This document shows, piece after piece, positions 34,048 to 46,219 of a stretch of DNA of 64,000 nt (positions are counted from its first letter, which is position 1; each line of letters starts with the position of its first letter). Under the pieces are notes generated by a model. The model did not search any database, was not told the origin of the DNA, and saw only the letters and a list, made by a program, of their open reading frames with translations. The stretch is from contig KN832554.1 of NCBI GenBank assembly GCA_000827205.1, forward strand, positions 3,884,670 to 3,948,669. Direction: 5' to 3'. The stretch is from Plicaturopsis crispa FD-325 SS-3 (taxonomy: Eukaryota; Basidiomycota; Agaricomycetes; Amylocorticiales; Amylocorticiaceae). The translations under genes and the position numbers were made by a program.

Positions 34048-34678
34048 CCACTTCTCGCCGGTCCGTTACTAACAACAGTTTCGATTTGCCTAACATAGAC
34101 TACAAGCTGTATACTCAGTAGAGCACATAGCCTGCATTGTATGATATTATCCGTGTACAGACTCGTGTTCTCCGAGAATGTCTCCTACTATAGAATTGCA
34201 TCCTATGTACTTAGCGCAGATGAGCGGTGAATGTGGGCTTGAAAAAAATGAAAACGAACTCGAAGTGCAGCCTACAGGACGTGCTACACATCCGCCAAAG
34301 CCGCGGAGTTTTCGGGTCGCGTCGTTGTCATTCTTCCACGGTGGCGTGTGCCCCTGTTCGACTCCTTGTACTTTTCGTTGGCGCCGCCATTTGTGCAACT
34401 TGGAAGTAACTGTCTCAGGCCTTTGCCATGCCTGATCTATCTCGTATGCTGTCAGCTCTCAGGCTCTATCTCTTGTCCTTTCTGACAGACAGGAGGGTGT
34501 TTCCCGATGGCAGCACAAGGAGATTGTATCGTCACTACGGCCGTCGACAGTGGGCCGAAGTCCTGTCACCTATAAGGCTAGGCATCCTAGTGGGAGCATT
34601 ACCCTACATTACACCGAACATTTTTCTCTTTTGGAACAGGCCCCCACCCGTTTCTCCAATTCTATCTAACGCTTCGCA
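34048..34678. other. Upstream region of the helical-bundle/TPR gene
   Basis: 630 bp. An open frame at 34428-34766 could contribute an upstream exon, but nothing decides it. Confidence 0.4.
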
Positions 34679-37600
34679 ATGGAACGCGAACTGCGCTGCA
34701 TTTCAGTGCTCGCAGAGGTTGCCCTTGACCACGCCAAAAAGCTGCAACAAGCATTGCAAAACTTGAAGGTGCGTAACTGATACTCTTTATTCTGCAAAGG
34801 AGCTGATTTCGTAATGCGACTTCTCAAAGATCCTCCGCGCGCCTTGCACGCTCTACAAGTTTGCGGCAGACATGGTCGAGTCAATGGAGCAGCTTCCTGG
34901 TCTCCTCACAACTTCGAAGTGTCGGATAGATGTCCCGGGTCTACGAGAGTCCTTGTCGATTGTCGCGGTGTACGTGTAATTCTTACTGATATACTCCCTG
35001 TTTATCTCATCCCTTCTCTTCATAGCGATATACACCACACGCTCCTCAGGCTCAATGATGTCTCCACCTCCAAGGGGATGCTTCGTGGCCTCGGTGTGAA
35101 ACTCAAAGCATGGAAGTCCAGAGACGAGCTGATGGCGAATATCAAACGGATTGACGACGAGCTCACGGCGTGTTTCTCATTCATTACGGCAAGTCTTTCC
35201 CTTCGTGTGACACAGAGCTCCCCCTTTGTCTTTTTGAGATTCAAGGACTTTGGTCGCTTGTAATCTGGCTAGTCTGTCACTAAACCGCGTACTGATGAAC
35301 ACAAGTAGGACTTGACGGATGCGGAACCGGATTTTGAGGAGGCGACAGAACATGGTATCCCTGCCACCGAAGACCAAGATCTTTCCCGAGACCAGGAGCC
35401 ATTGAATGATCGCGAACTATTCCTAGAGACTTTACGCCCGTGTCTCGCGCGCCTCAAGGATGTCTTTGAGGGGCATATTCGAGACATGGATGCGGATCCT
35501 CAGCAGCTATACACGCTTTTCGAAATCCGTGGTATGTCCCTTGCGGAATTGAGCAATGCGATCCACACAGTCTCTACGGTACGTACATCCACATCGTGCA
35601 CTGTGTATGAACTCCTGGGTGACCGAACAATGCTATCTCTCTTGCTGCATTACCATGTTGCGCAGATTATGACCAAACTCCCCAAGCCATCGTTCGCTCA
35701 CAAGTATATTTCCCGCCTTGTGGAGATGCTGGAGACGGCCACCAGCCATATGCCACCCGGGTCTTCATTCGTGCAGACAGATCGCGACCGTCTATCCAAT
35801 GCAGTGTACCTCGCCAAGATCCTCCAGACGCTCGACGCACTTGGCACGGAGCTGGATTCTTCGACGCCCGGGGGTCGATCCCCATCGACAATGACCGTAG
35901 AGACCATACTGGCATGCATAGACAAACTCACCACGGATCTCATGCATGCAAACCTCATATCCAACGCACACGACATCATCTCACACTTCATACCTGTCCT
36001 GGACCGCATGATCAAGAACCGGCTCCACCACCCTGCCCAGTGGCCGCTCGTCGGTACATTCCTAGCATTCCTAGTGTATCTCCCGACGTGCCTGTACCGC
36101 CTAGGTTACGTCGCGGAGGGACATACGCGCTCGCTCGAGGCCACCTCTGTGTGCATCCACCTCGCCGGAAAATATCCCGCCGCGGTTCAGCTACTTGTAG
36201 TCCAGAATTTGGTCTGCACCGCACAGGATCTGCGAACATTCGGTTTCAAAAGCAGTGCGATGCTTACGCTCGAAAAAGCCATGAGCTTCATGCAGTCTGT
36301 CGTGGAAACTCCACATGGCCTTGCGAACTATTCCGCACAGATACTACTCAATGCCTCGGAACTATGGCTGTCGATGAAGGATTACAAACTTGCGTTGAAG
36401 GCCGCGAAAGAGGCGGTCAACATCCGTACACATCTTCTGCACGCGCCCTTAGATCGACAAGAAACCCGTGCCCACCTTCCGTGTTCTGAATTCGCTCATG
36501 AACATGTGTTCTCCCGTGCCACTGCAGCATCCACAGGGACACACCCTCCACTGGCGTTATCGCCCATATTGGCCATTGCGGAATCTTGGACTAGCGTCGC
36601 GAGGTGCTGCCAGGCGATGGGTCAGCCCCAGAAGGCGCTGGAAGCCTTGAACGAAGCGGTCCAGTTGCAGAAGAGGGAAGAACCTAGCTTACCCGTCGCG
36701 GAGGCCCAGCTATCGGGACAACGCTCTAATGAAGGGACCAAACATCTTGGTGAATGGGCGAGGCTGCTGGACGAATGGACCGGAATGCTATCAGTCCTCG
36801 GGTCCTCCACTGCGTACGATACCGGACAGGCTTCGATCAGTATACATCGACGTCTCGCAGATGAAAACCCCGGTACACTAAGTACGGAACTGGCGCACTC
36901 GCTTGTCACGTTCTGGGATGCCTATCAGCCCCCGTCTCCTGCAAGTGACGGCGCCTACGCTCATCAGGACAACGATATTACCGGCCAATCAACTGTTGCG
37001 ATCCAGGAAGCGGTTCGAATATACCGCGCTTTCCTTCATGTCCGACCTGAAGTGCATGGCCAACAGCTTCTTGCAGGTGCGCTCACGAGGGAAGCATTGT
37101 CCCTGCGCCAAACATCGCCAAGTGATTCTCTGTCCATCGCATTGGAAGCTGCAGATATATGGATGAGCATCAATGGGGTGGATAATCTTGGTTACCTCGA
37201 TCCCAGTTTCATCCGGACTGTCAAACTCCTACTCGTGCTGCTCGCGTACTTCCGCCGGCCGGAGGAGTGTGCAGCATTAGCAACAGTCGCACATCCTCTG
37301 ATAGACACATATGCTGCACAAGCGGAGGACACGCCGGACAAATACTACCCAGAGCTGGCGTCGTTGTTGATAATCGTTGCGACGCAGCTGTCCTACCTTG
37401 GCCGCTACGACGAGTGTGCAATCACAGCGCAACGGGCCGCTACTATATTCACCTCCCTCCATGAGAAGGGCTTGGAAACGAAGGATCCGGCACTTGCGCG
37501 GTGGCAAATGTTACTTTCCGAATGCTTATACGACCGCGGGCATCTCGAAGACTCACTGATGTGGGCTCAGAAAGGGATCCGGGTATGGCGCCAGCTTGCC

Positions 37601-38173
37601 TACGGCCAGACGAATGCACACAAACATGACCTTGCGGTCGCGCTGTCCATCTTAGAGCGCACGCTACGGGCTTTAGGATGCACGGAAGATGCACTCGGGG
37701 CAACAGAGGAGATATCATCTGTCTGGCATATACTCATGCTCGACAAACCGGACGCATACCGCGGCGATTGCGCGTGGGCTCTCGAAAGGGTCTTCCATCT
37801 CCTCTGCGAGCTCCAGCGGTTGGACGAAGCGTCTGTCGTCATGCGTGAAGCCGCTGGACTACTGCGCGTATACCACCCAGACACGCACGCGAGCGCTTTC
37901 GGCGTGAGCCACTTAAAACTGCTACAGAGCGCTGCGGCACATTTTCTGCGTCAGGGGCGATGCATGGAGGCGTACGACTTCGCACAGGAAGCGGTTGCCG
38001 TGCTTGACAGTGGAGATATACGAATAGTCGCTGACAAGGACCCCGCTGCCGGGAGCGTCGATTTGGCCGAAGCGTACAACATGCTGGAAGGTGTATGCAC
38101 CGCTACGGGATGTCATGATGAGGCAGGCGCGGCGCGTCTGGAAGCTGCAGAGAAACGGACGATATCATTGTAA
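34679..38173 (+). CDS. N-terminal helical bundle plus TPR-repeat protein (NLR-like without NTPase)
   Basis: Short 5' exons give MERELRCISVLAEVALDHAK, then LYKFAADMVESMEQLPGLL, then IHHTLLRLNDVSTSKGMLRG and DELMANIKRIDDELTACFSF: an all-helical region of about 150 residues. It resembles the MLKL/HeLo-type four-helix bundles found at the N-terminus of many fungal STAND proteins. The last exon (about 35309-38173, some 950 codons) is made of helical pairs of TPR type, for example ILLNASELWLSMKDYKLAL, ESWTSVARCCQAMGQPQKAL, LLIIVATQLSYLGRYDECA and LSECLYDRGHLEDSLMWAQK. No P-loop or NB-ARC/NACHT motif is seen between the two parts. By analogy it could sense a ligand through TPRs and act through the bundle, but this is inference. 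The intron at 35189-35308 appears to use a GC donor. Confidence 0.75.
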
Positions 38174-38313
38174 GGTGAGAACATCAAGAAATTGTTAAGA
38201 CATGCGATATGTATGTGATACAGACAGATATTAAGAGATCAATAGAAAAAGTCTATGACATGATTCAGATATTCAGCATGAGCATCGTCCAACAAAGCTG
38301 TCAGACTCACAAA

Positions 38314-39132
38314 CTACTTCTTCAAGAATCTTGACAGCATCGGGCTATTGAAGATGATCGACGGGCAGTGCTTCGCCGCCGCAGTGACGGTCCCCGCTGC
38401 TGAGACCACTTTTTCGCTGACCTCGCGTGCCATCGCTTGGGCCTTGGCTGGGGCCGTCACTTGGCCTGATGCTTTACCGTTCGCTTTAAGCACCGCTTGG
38501 GCTTTTAGCTCCCTCCTGACGAGCCAGATGCCGATCAACACAGCAACGACACCGGCGACCACCAGAGGAACAGGCCCCCCTACAGCCGTCATAGCGAAGG
38601 ACTGGGCTGAAGAGAAGAGCCCTCCGGTTGCACCGCCGTACAGCACGGACTGAATCCCTGCGGCGAGACTGCCTGTCATTGGTACATGAAGTAGATGAGC
38701 TTGTGTGGACGCTGTGGAAGGGAACACCTTACCGCCAACAGGTCCAATTGCACTAAACCCTATCGCATTGAGGGCCGCTAGGAGGGCCGTAGGCAGCACA
38801 ACGGCGGTGCCTCCTGCGATCAGCGCAGCCCCGCCGAAGAACGTCGAATCTGGGCCGAGAAAGACCACGCGTTAGACTACGTGCGTAGTAATGCACGGAT
38901 CGAATATTCGTACACGATTTCAACTTGTCTGTAGACAAATAGTACTGGTCAGTATTGTGCGCGCGACATGATGTGGTTTAGCGACGGACGTACCAAACAA
39001 AATCGTGATCTCTGCCTCTATCTCCTTCCAGTCCCATCCGGGCTGAGTCTTCCCCTTTTCTAAGACGACGGTATGCGCGCACTTTAATACATGCGGGAGT
39101 AGGTCACAGTTGCGAGTGGTTTGAGGGTCCAT
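38314..39132 (-). CDS. IFI6/IFI27-like small membrane protein, copy 1
   Basis: Soluble N-terminal part (MDPQTTRNCDLLPHVLKCAH ... WDWKEIEAEITILFG), then a Gly/Ala-rich membrane region: FFGGAALIAGGTAVVLPTAL, ALNAIGFSAIGPVGG, and after an intron SLAAGIQSVLYGGATGGLFS and SAQSFAMTAVG. The pattern G-F-x-x-x-G-P-V-G-G-S-x-A-A-x-x-Q-S-x-x-Y-G-G is that of the interferon-inducible IFI6/IFI27 (ISG12) family. A last helix VVAGVVAVLIGIWLV and an Ala/Lys tail end SRFLKK. In animals these proteins act at mitochondria or ER and affect apoptosis; fungal members are uncharacterised. Convergent with the TPR gene, 140 bp apart. The intron after PVGG is shared with copy 2. Confidence 0.82.
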
Positions 39133-39997
39133 GTTGGGATTCTGTGAGCACTGGCGGGGGCGAAAGCTGAATGACTTCGTCGACTGAACTCAAACTATAC
39201 TTATAACCTCAGGCATCAGGTTCCGGACTCGTACGTACTGCACAGCGTTCTGCGAAGATCCTCCAAAAGAGGCGTACGAAGAGCGTATACAATAGTACTC
39301 CGCAGTAAAATGACAGAGAGAAGGGACATGAGGCAATGCGGCGCAGTCATGGGTCGAGGGATTCACGATGCATGTAGGAGTTACAGCGGTCGATGAAGAA
39401 CCAATCACAGGAAGACGACGAGCTTGCCTCCCAAGACAGAGCAGCACCCGGCTTTTCAAGGCGTAGCTGCTGGTTGAGGTCAGGCCAAAGGACCCCATGT
39501 GGAGCCTACAACCTTCATAGCGGAGAGCATCCATTAGGCATAGAATGCTCAGTAGAATTGGCCGTGCTTACCAAATTTCACCAGTTAATGCTGAAACACT
39601 CAGAGACGCTAGTTACAAGCTCATATATGTGCTTAGCCGTAGCTGCACCGCACAATGCAGCATATTGACCCGGGTGCTGTAGAACGCTGAGGGCGACTCG
39701 TATATAAGATCATGATTCAAGTTACTAGACCCTCATGATTCGCGTATAGGTTTTTGAGCTCAAGACAAAGCAAAGGCGACATGCAGAGCGAGCCGTAGAA
39801 TTGAGAACATGAGCGTAGAGAGCAAGGCCAGTTTCGCGACCCGACAGCCTGACGCGCAGCCGACACGTCGCTTGAAGTTCAAGTTGGTCCTCCATTCTAC
39901 ATATCTCACTACACTCTCACTACTTCCTCCAACACCGCATTTCCGTATAATTCTCGTTGTCTTCACTTTCCTTTAATCTGAAGGGTACTAGGCTGCC
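39133..39997. other. Intergenic region, no supported gene
   Basis: 865 bp with scattered short open frames. It should hold the promoters of the IFI27-like gene and of PMT2. Confidence 0.5.
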
Positions 39998-42900
39998 ATG
40001 AGCGGCAGCGTCAGAGCAAGACGCCCAGCGTCACCGCCTCTTCCCCAGCGCTTTCCGCATCCTCGGCAGGACCATTTGGACGCAGACGCCAGGAGAGAGC
40101 TTGCATCCAAGGGTTTTGGTCCCCAACGAAGAAGTTATCCGCCTGGAGGTCTTAATCTCTCGTCTGGAGAGTGGAAACTGCTGCTCGTGATCGTGGTCAT
40201 TGCGTCGGGAGTACGCCTATTCCGCCTATCGAGGCCGGATAGCATTGTGTGAGTTTGCAGTCAACTGTCGTTGTATCTACGCGTTGAACTCACTCTGGCG
40301 GGCAGCTTTGATGAAGTTCACTTTGGAAAGTTCGCGTCCAGATACATAAAAACCGAGTATTTCGTCGATGTACACCCACCTCTCGCCAAACTGCTCATCA
40401 CGCTTGCCGCGTTCGTGTTCGGATACGATGGAAACTTTGACTTCAAGGATATCGGAAAGTGAGTGTCAGACAATTGGTTTGTCTACCTACAGGACTGACG
40501 CGCAACAGGACGTATGAGCATGTTCCATATGTCGCCATGCGCATGGTGCCCGCAACCCTCGGTATCGCAACGATACCCCTCGCCTACCTCACTCTGCGCG
40601 CCCTTGACTGCAGAGCGACCACCGCCCTTCTTGCGTCCTTGTTTGTAACCTTCGAAAACGGCCTCATCACGCAATCAAGACATATTCTTCTCGACTCACC
40701 GCTCATCTTCTTCACTGCCCTCACGATCTTCCTTTGGACGGGTTTCTGCAACGAGGACAGACATGAGCCTTTTACGAAGCGTTGGTGGACGTGGCTCCTG
40801 CTCTCTGGGCTGTCCCTCGGCGCGGTGGTGAGCTGCAAATGGGTTGGCCTGTTCACCATCGCCACCGTCGGTGTGAGCACATTGTCCCAGCTCTGGCAGC
40901 TCATCGGCGACCTCCGCGTCCCTCCGCGCCTGTTCATGCGGCACTTCATGGCCCGCGCGCTCTGTCTCATCGCGGTGCCCGTGCTCTTCTACATGTCCAT
41001 GTTCGAGATCCACTTCATGATCCTGAATGGCTCCGGCGAAGGCGACGGTTTCATGAGTTCGGAGTTCCAGCACACGCTCGGCGGCCGCGGCATGGCGGAC
41101 ACGTTTGCAGACGTCGCGCTCGGCTCGCAGGTCACGATCCGCCACGTCAACACCCAGGGCGGCTACCTGCACTCGCACGCGCACAACTACCCCACCGGAA
41201 GCAAGCAGCAGCAGATCACGCTCTACCCGCACCGCGATGAGAACAACGAATTCCGCATCATGAATGCGACGTTCGACGGGGACCACGAGTTTGACTGGGA
41301 GCATTCGCCGCTCCACTACATCAAGGGCGGCGACCGCATCAAGCTGCGCCATATCACGACCGAGAAGCACGTGCACTCGCACGACCACCGCCCGCCCGTG
41401 TCCGACGTCGACTTCCAAAACGAGGTGTCTGCGTACGGGTTCCCGGGCTTCGCGGGCGATGCGAACGACGACTGGATTGTAGAGATTGAGCACGGGGACA
41501 AACGAGACAGCGAGTCGCACAAGCGTGTCCGGACCCTGAGGACAGTGTTCCGTCTGCGCCATGCCCTGACACACTGCTACCTCTTTTCGCACAAAGTCAA
41601 GCTTCCAGAGTGGGGATACGAGCAGCAGGAAGTGACCTGTAATAAGAACGCCGTCCGCGACAACTCGCTATGGTTCATTGAAACGAGCATGCATCCGCAA
41701 CGTGAGTGATTATCACAACGCGTCAATTTCTTGGTTTGGAATTTGAGATCGGTTTACAGTACCACCCGATGCACCCAAGGTCAACTACAGGCTTCCCGGT
41801 TTCCTCGCTAAATTCTTCGAGTTGCAGCAAGTAATGTGGACGACGAACGCGGGTTTGACCGATCGCCACACTTATGATTCCCGTCCTCAATCATGGCCGC
41901 GGATGCGCCGTGGTATTGTAAGTCATGCAATGAGGATCTCATTCGTGCTTAGCTAACGACGCCCAATACAGAACTTCTGGGTGAAAGACCATCGCCACAT
42001 ATATCTCATAGGAAATGCCACTGTCTGGTGGCTCAGCTCCCTCGCCGTCGCCCTCTACATCGTTGTTCGTGGATTCCTGATCCTGCGTGCGAAACGAGGG
42101 TATCGAGACTTTGACAGCAGTATGTTATCTTTATCTTCCCTGATCCAAGAAAGGGAGGTCCTGATTGTGCACCACAGCCAAGGTCGTGAAATACGACTCT
42201 CTGTGTGGATTCCTATTCATTGGCTGGTCTCTGCACTACTTCCCCTTCTATCTCATGGGCCGTCAACTGTTCCTGCACCATTATCTCCCTGCACTCTACT
42301 TTGCTATCCTGCTGTTGAGCAGTGTCTTCGACCTTATCACGTCCACCCTGCGGCCCAAAGTGCGCTTGCAAATCGCAGCCGTCCTCATCATCATCGCAAT
42401 ATGGAATTTCGCGCACTTTAGCCCTCTCGCGTACGGCAGCCCGTGGACGCGGACACAATGCAACAATGCGAAATGGTTGAAAACTTGGGATTTCTCTTGG
42501 TGAGTCTGCTCTAGCCGACCCTCTCAATAGAGTTTAGTTAACGTTGACCTCCGTGCACAGCAACGACTTCCTTGATGATGTATGTCCATTCACAATCTTC
42601 ATCCGTTTGACCCACTGACGCTTGTACCCGCAGACCGCTTTATACGGTGGTCACATAGTTGCAACGCCAAAGAAGTCCAGCATCCCCGTCGCCACCGTCG
42701 GCGGCGAAGCCGGTGGCCGCCCTGCGATCGTAGTCGAAGACAAACTCGCTCAAGATGCCGACATCCCCCCACCACAGGACCCAGAGACATCGACGCTCGC
42801 TCTCGGCCAAGCCGAGCCGGGACGTGACATCTTCGCCGGAGAACCCGTGAAGGAAGTCAAGAGCGCTGCGGTGCCTGTTCAGCAGGAGAAGGTCGAGAAA

Positions 42901-43161
42901 GAGATCAGCTTTGTCGGGACACACCAGGAGTCGACGATTGCGGAGTCTTCCGAGCAGCAAGAGCGGAACGAGACTGTCGCGCATGCCGCGGTGTCTTCCG
43001 GGTCGACCACTGCGTCTCTTGCGTCAAGCATAGCTCAGGCATCGACTTTAGAGCCCGAGGTAGCCGCCTCTACGACGGAATCGGCTGGCCCTATCGGAGA
43101 AGATGACGCTGAGGCAGACAGGGTCGCCGCAGACTTGTTCCCCGATGCCAAACAAAAGTAA
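39998..43161 (+). CDS. PMT2: Protein O-mannosyltransferase, PMT2 type
   Basis: N-terminal cytosolic part rich in Arg/Pro, a first membrane segment, then the family landmark [18 protein letters not shown] and [20 protein letters not shown] across an intron. Multiple membrane helices with [17 protein letters not shown] and [16 protein letters not shown] follow. The lumenal MIR repeats hold [35 protein letters not shown] and [13 protein letters not shown]. Late helices include [19 protein letters not shown] and [20 protein letters not shown]. It transfers mannose from dolichyl-phosphate to Ser/Thr of secretory proteins in the ER. The C-terminus carries an extra hydrophilic extension of about 170 residues (exon from about 42634), rich in Glu, Ala and Ser, ending LFPDAKQK, not typical of yeast Pmt2. 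About eight introns. Confidence 0.94.
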
Positions 43162-43575
43162 TCGGTGTAATCATTCGGGTGGATACTCTGTTCCATTGTG
43201 TAAATAATTGGACTCGATTGCATCGTTTCGTCGAGCTCGTGAGTGCAACGTTACAACAGGTTACAGCCTTTGTGGAGTGAACCGGTAATTGAGGCTGGAG
43301 GTGCGTCCAGCCAGTGTCAATGCGGGTGCCAGTGTGCTATTTGACCTCGGTCTCCTAACGATGCTAGCGCTTCCTGATGCTATACGTGTCTGTCAGGTGT
43401 CTGTTACTACTCCTCCACAAACGCACTCATTGAAGTTGCAGCCACTGCGGCGCTGGATCCCCGATTCTATCCCACCGGCAAGTAGTCGGCATGTAGTATA
43501 AAGCCCCTCAGGACCTCAAACTATAACACACCCGCTTGACATGGAGGAGGGCAACGCACTTGCTGCTACTCACTT
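43162..43575. other. Intergenic region between PMT2 and the monooxygenase
   Basis: 414 bp, no gene seen. Confidence 0.5.
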
Positions 43576-45871
43576 ATGGCCCATACATTCTCAGACGAAC
43601 GGGCCAAATCCATTGGCATCCTCGGTGCAGGTGCCGCCGGACTGATCACGGCGCACACCCTCCTGCACGACGGGTTCACAGATGTGCACGTCCTCACGCG
43701 CGACAGTGGTCCGGGCGGTGTGTGGGCTCCCTCTCGCGTGTACCCTGGCCTGAAGATCAACAAGTGCGTCGCAATCTGCCCTGTGACACTGCACACAGAC
43801 TACGCCTCGTACTTACTCAGTGTCCACTCGTTGCGCGCGTTTGCTCAGCGTGCACGGCGAGTTCAGGTTCTCGCCCATGTCGATGCCGGCGGGTCGAGCG
43901 GGGTCTAGGCTCACCGGAGAGGATATGAGCGCATACATGCAGGCTTTCGCGGCGCGCTTCGTGGACGGGCGGGCCAGCGTGCACTATGACACGGAGATTC
44001 TGAATATTCGCCGTGCTTCGGGCGGCGGCTGGGCTGTCAGCGTGTCCGACAAGACCACAGCGCGGTCGGTCATGCGGTTCGACCGCCTTGTACTTTGCAC
44101 CGGGGTACGTGCTGGTGGGATAATCGCGCAAATACGGTGTGTGTGACTGATCATAGCTTGTATCGCACGCAGGGCTGCAGCACACCAAGTATCCCACCTG
44201 CGCTCGCCCCGGGGGCGGAAAAGTTCCTCGGACTTGTCGTGCACTCTTCGCAGTTCGGCGGCCACCTCGACGACTTCGCCGCACTGCAAAATACGCGCGA
44301 CGCTCATGCGCCTGCGTCCGTTGTGGTTGTGGGCGGCGGAAAGTCAGCGCAGGAGCAAGTGTCATTTCTCGCTCCACTTGAGTTCCACTGATGACATGGC
44401 TGTCTCTAGTATCTCAAGCTACCTGACAAACCGCGGACTACAAGTGTCCATGGTGTTCGACAGGGCGGACGCATTTCTTGCCTCGCCGTTTCCCCTCCCT
44501 GGATTTGTACGCAAGAGCAGGTCCGCAGTGATTGTCTCAGCTGGTGATCGTGTATGCACCTAATGCGCACTGCACAGGTTACTGGGTATCCTATCCCCAC
44601 ATATGGATCTGCACACGCGCCTCGAGTGGGTCCTATCACCTCCATGATTGCTACTAACATGAAGTAACACGAACCGGCCTTCTCGAAGACGCTTCCTGCA
44701 CACCACCTGGCTCGGCGGAAAAATTGTCCGCGCGTTCTGGAGTACACTCACTTTCCTTGCTGTATGTGCCCTGCCTCAATCCAAGTCAGTCTGCATCAAG
44801 CAACTTACTTGGCCCCGGCGTGCCTGCACGACAGTATTCCGCCATGAAAATGCCCGCCACATCTCCCCTGCGCCGCGCACACTCAGTATTCTGGAGCATA
44901 CGCGTGAACGACGAGGATCCGCGCGCGGACGGCTTCTTTGCCCTCGCGAACATGGGGCGAATCGCGCTCGTGTCTCCGGCGCGTGTCGCGGGGTACGGCG
45001 CAGACAGGCGTTCCGTGGTCCTCGAGGACGGGCGTGTGCTAGCAGCAGACGCGGTGGTGCTCGCGACCGGCTACGCGTCTTCGTGGGCAGGGATCTTTGA
45101 CGGTGCGTTGGAGGTCCTGTTCTCTGCTCGTTATCCGCCGATTCGCGTTCATTGCTAATCTGTTTTCGATACCAATCCATACCGGCCACCACTTACTTGC
45201 GTGCAGACGACACGGCACAGGAGCTTGGACTGTCGCGGCACCCCCCGACTACGAGCGAGACATGGAAATATACCTCTCTGCAGGATCCGCCGCCGGCCCA
45301 CCCGCACAGCGAACAGTGGGCCGCTTCCATCTACCGCGGCATAGTGCCATCCAAAAACCTTGCCCGGCGGGATTTCGCTATTAACGGCGCTGTGGTACGC
45401 TCCGTAACGCTCTCGTGGCTGTGGTGCACGTACTCACGGTCACCCACGCAAGTTTACGACAAACAACGGGTACACGTTCGAAGTGTGCGCACACTGGATC
45501 TCGGCGTACTTCCTGCGCGACGCGCTGCGACTGCCGGCGTCGCCCGCGGAAGCAGTCGCGAACGCGGCACGGTGCGCCGCGTGGGCGCGTGTGCGCTACC
45601 CCGACATGCTTCTCTGGACAAACGAGAGCTACAGCAGCGGGCTCTCGTTCTTCACGTGCGTACTCGTCCTCCTGTGGCGTCGTAGGTGAAGACTTAGTTT
45701 TACGGGGGATGGTGCAGGTGGCCGCAGACTGTGGATACACTGCTAGAGGATATGGGCCTTCTGAGTATGCGCAGTGGTGGTAACTGGCTGACTTGGCCGT
45801 TTCAAGTCGTTGATGCGGGAGAGATCGCCACGCTGGCGGCGGAGCGTGCAGCAATGCGAGGTCGCGTTTAG
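43576..45871 (+). CDS. FAD/NAD(P)-binding monooxygenase of the FMO family
   Basis: Start MAHTFSDERAKSIGILGAGA contains the FAD-binding G-A-G-A-A-G; SGPGGVWAPSRVYPGLKINN follows across the first intron. The second Rossmann motif reads VVVVGGGKSAQE for NADPH. A further Asp/Gly motif (LAADAVVLATGYASSWAGIF) matches the C-terminal ATG-x-x motif. Later exons hold WAASIYRGIVPSKNLARRDF and YTFEVCAHWISAYFLRDALR and end AAMRGRV at 45871. The order resembles dimethylaniline monooxygenase-like fungal enzymes that oxidise N or S atoms or catalyse related oxygen insertions. Substrate unknown. About seven introns, high GC, on the same strand as PMT2. Confidence 0.87.
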
Positions 45872-46219
45872 TCGGGCCCCAAAAAATCACTACGTGCTTG
45901 GAGCGTAGCGTTTTCGTGTGTTCCCTTAACAGCTCGTACGCGTCGACAGTATGCCCTGCGCAACAATCGAGCTCAAGTTTGAAATATCGAAGTTTTGACC
46001 ATTCCCAAGTGCATTCCCTGATTCGCGGAGATGAAATTGTGAGCGGAGACTCAACTCAACTTACTCACTTGCTCGTTTGGGCAAACGAAACTTTATCGCA
46101 TAATTCCAACAAAATCGACACGCTCCTCGTCCTACAAACAGCCGATACAAGCAAAATACTGGAAAGGCGTCTCTCTTCATTCCCGCAATCGGTCCAAGTC
46201 TAGGAAGTCCAGTATCACC
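45872..46219. other. Intergenic region with one 101-codon open frame
   Basis: An open frame at 45898-46203 (+) ends 17 bp before the next gene's ATG. It could be a 5' exon or a short gene, but no splice site or family supports it. Confidence 0.3.

Noticed and set aside
40696-41592. 298-codon minus-strand open frame inside PMT2
   Set aside because: Antisense shadow of a GC-biased PMT2 exon whose plus-strand frame carries clear family motifs.
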